Below are positions 12,828 through 12,923 of a stretch of 12,923 nucleotides of DNA, one piece after another. The stretch covers positions 1-12,923 of the forward strand of contig CAJUOR010000054.1 in the NCBI GenBank assembly GCA_910588165.1, given 5' to 3'. A program made the translations under genes and the position numbers. The notes beneath the pieces were generated by a model that worked only from the letters and a program-made list of their open reading frames with translations, had not been told where the DNA came from and did not search any database. The stretch is from an uncultured Thomasclavelia sp. (lineage in GTDB: Bacteria; Bacillota_I; Bacilli_A; Erysipelotrichales; Coprobacillaceae). The first letter of the stretch is position 1. Every line of letters begins with the position of its first letter.

Positions 12828-12858
12828 AAAAAGCACCTATTTTTTGTAGATGCTTTTT
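12828..12858. terminator. Terminator upstream of the phage-like remnant
   Basis: Arms 12828-12839 and 12847-12858 pair over 12 positions with one mismatch (12836/12850) around a 7-nt T-rich loop; the core is GCA/TGC plus CTA/TAG. A long T run (TTTTTTCTTT) follows on the minus strand and a shorter one on the plus strand. It would end a minus-strand transcript entering from beyond the window. Confidence 0.7.
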
Positions 12859-12890
12859 CGACCTGTTGGCCTGTGACTGTACGGGATATA

Positions 12891-12923
12891 TCAATCAAAG
12901 TCTTTATATATACTTGTATCTGT
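12891..12923 (-). CDS. Possible C-terminal end of a minus-strand gene entering from the right (partial)
   Basis: Reading the minus strand from the right edge gives TDTSIYKDFD and then TGA at 12893-12891, about 30 bp before the terminator hairpin. The spacing suits the last gene of a transcription unit. A second frame is open further, to TAG inside the hairpin region, so the frame is not certain. No family can be named from ten residues. Confidence 0.3.
   Translation of the reverse strand, partial: TDTSIYKDFD

Noticed and set aside
12787..12894. ATG at 12894 extending the phage-like frame to 134 residues
   Set aside because: The extension runs through a strong terminator hairpin (12828-12858), its peptide is Lys/Phe-rich with no family pattern, and a GTG with a well-spaced GAGGTG ribosome binding site exists at 12786.
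1..12923. CRISPR arrays, tRNA or rRNA genes, insertion sequences, toxin-antitoxin or defence genes
   Set aside because: No regularly spaced repeats, cloverleaf-like segments, transposase motifs or defence domains were seen on either strand.

Overview
The window is low-GC Gram-positive (Firmicutes-type) chromosome. Gene families, strong AGGAGG-type ribosome binding sites, AT-rich spacers and U-run hairpin terminators fit a gut or oral Erysipelotrichia/Bacilli-like anaerobe, but no marker gene here settles the taxon. The standard genetic code fits: TGG encodes Trp and TGA ends the DUF1848 gene.

Positions 1-11,607 are an ordinary, intact housekeeping and transport region, mostly on the minus strand. 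In order it holds: the tail of a plus-strand gene and a shared terminator; trxB (thioredoxin reductase); a DUF1848 protein with a C-terminal radical-SAM-like cysteine motif; a hemolysin III/PAQR membrane protein (plus strand); an aldo/keto reductase and an OFA-like MFS transporter in one operon; a divergent LysR regulator; a Na+/phosphate cotransporter with a PhoU-like tail; a TauE/SafE anion exporter; and the operon PNPOx-like protein - glyA - cytidylate-kinase-like protein.

The LysR/MFS spacer (5083-5226) has the layout of a LysR-controlled divergent promoter. A perfect T-N11-A dyad sits about 65 bp upstream of the inferred MFS start and over the lysR -35 position. A separate TGTGA-N6-TCACA palindrome lies inside the MFS core promoter. 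Upstream of the phosphate transporter there are Pho-box-like repeats with an exact 11-bp period, and the transporter itself has a long leader without a visible Shine-Dalgarno sequence.

Positions 11,700-12,923 differ. They hold a HAD phosphatase remnant with an internal deletion, a nucleoside 2-deoxyribosyltransferase-like gene interrupted by one TGA at a Trp position, and a truncated phage-structural-protein-like gene behind a terminator. This looks like a decaying accessory or prophage-edge segment.

I found no tRNA, rRNA, CRISPR array, transposase or defence system. The most interesting items are regulatory architecture and gene decay, not a clear new system.
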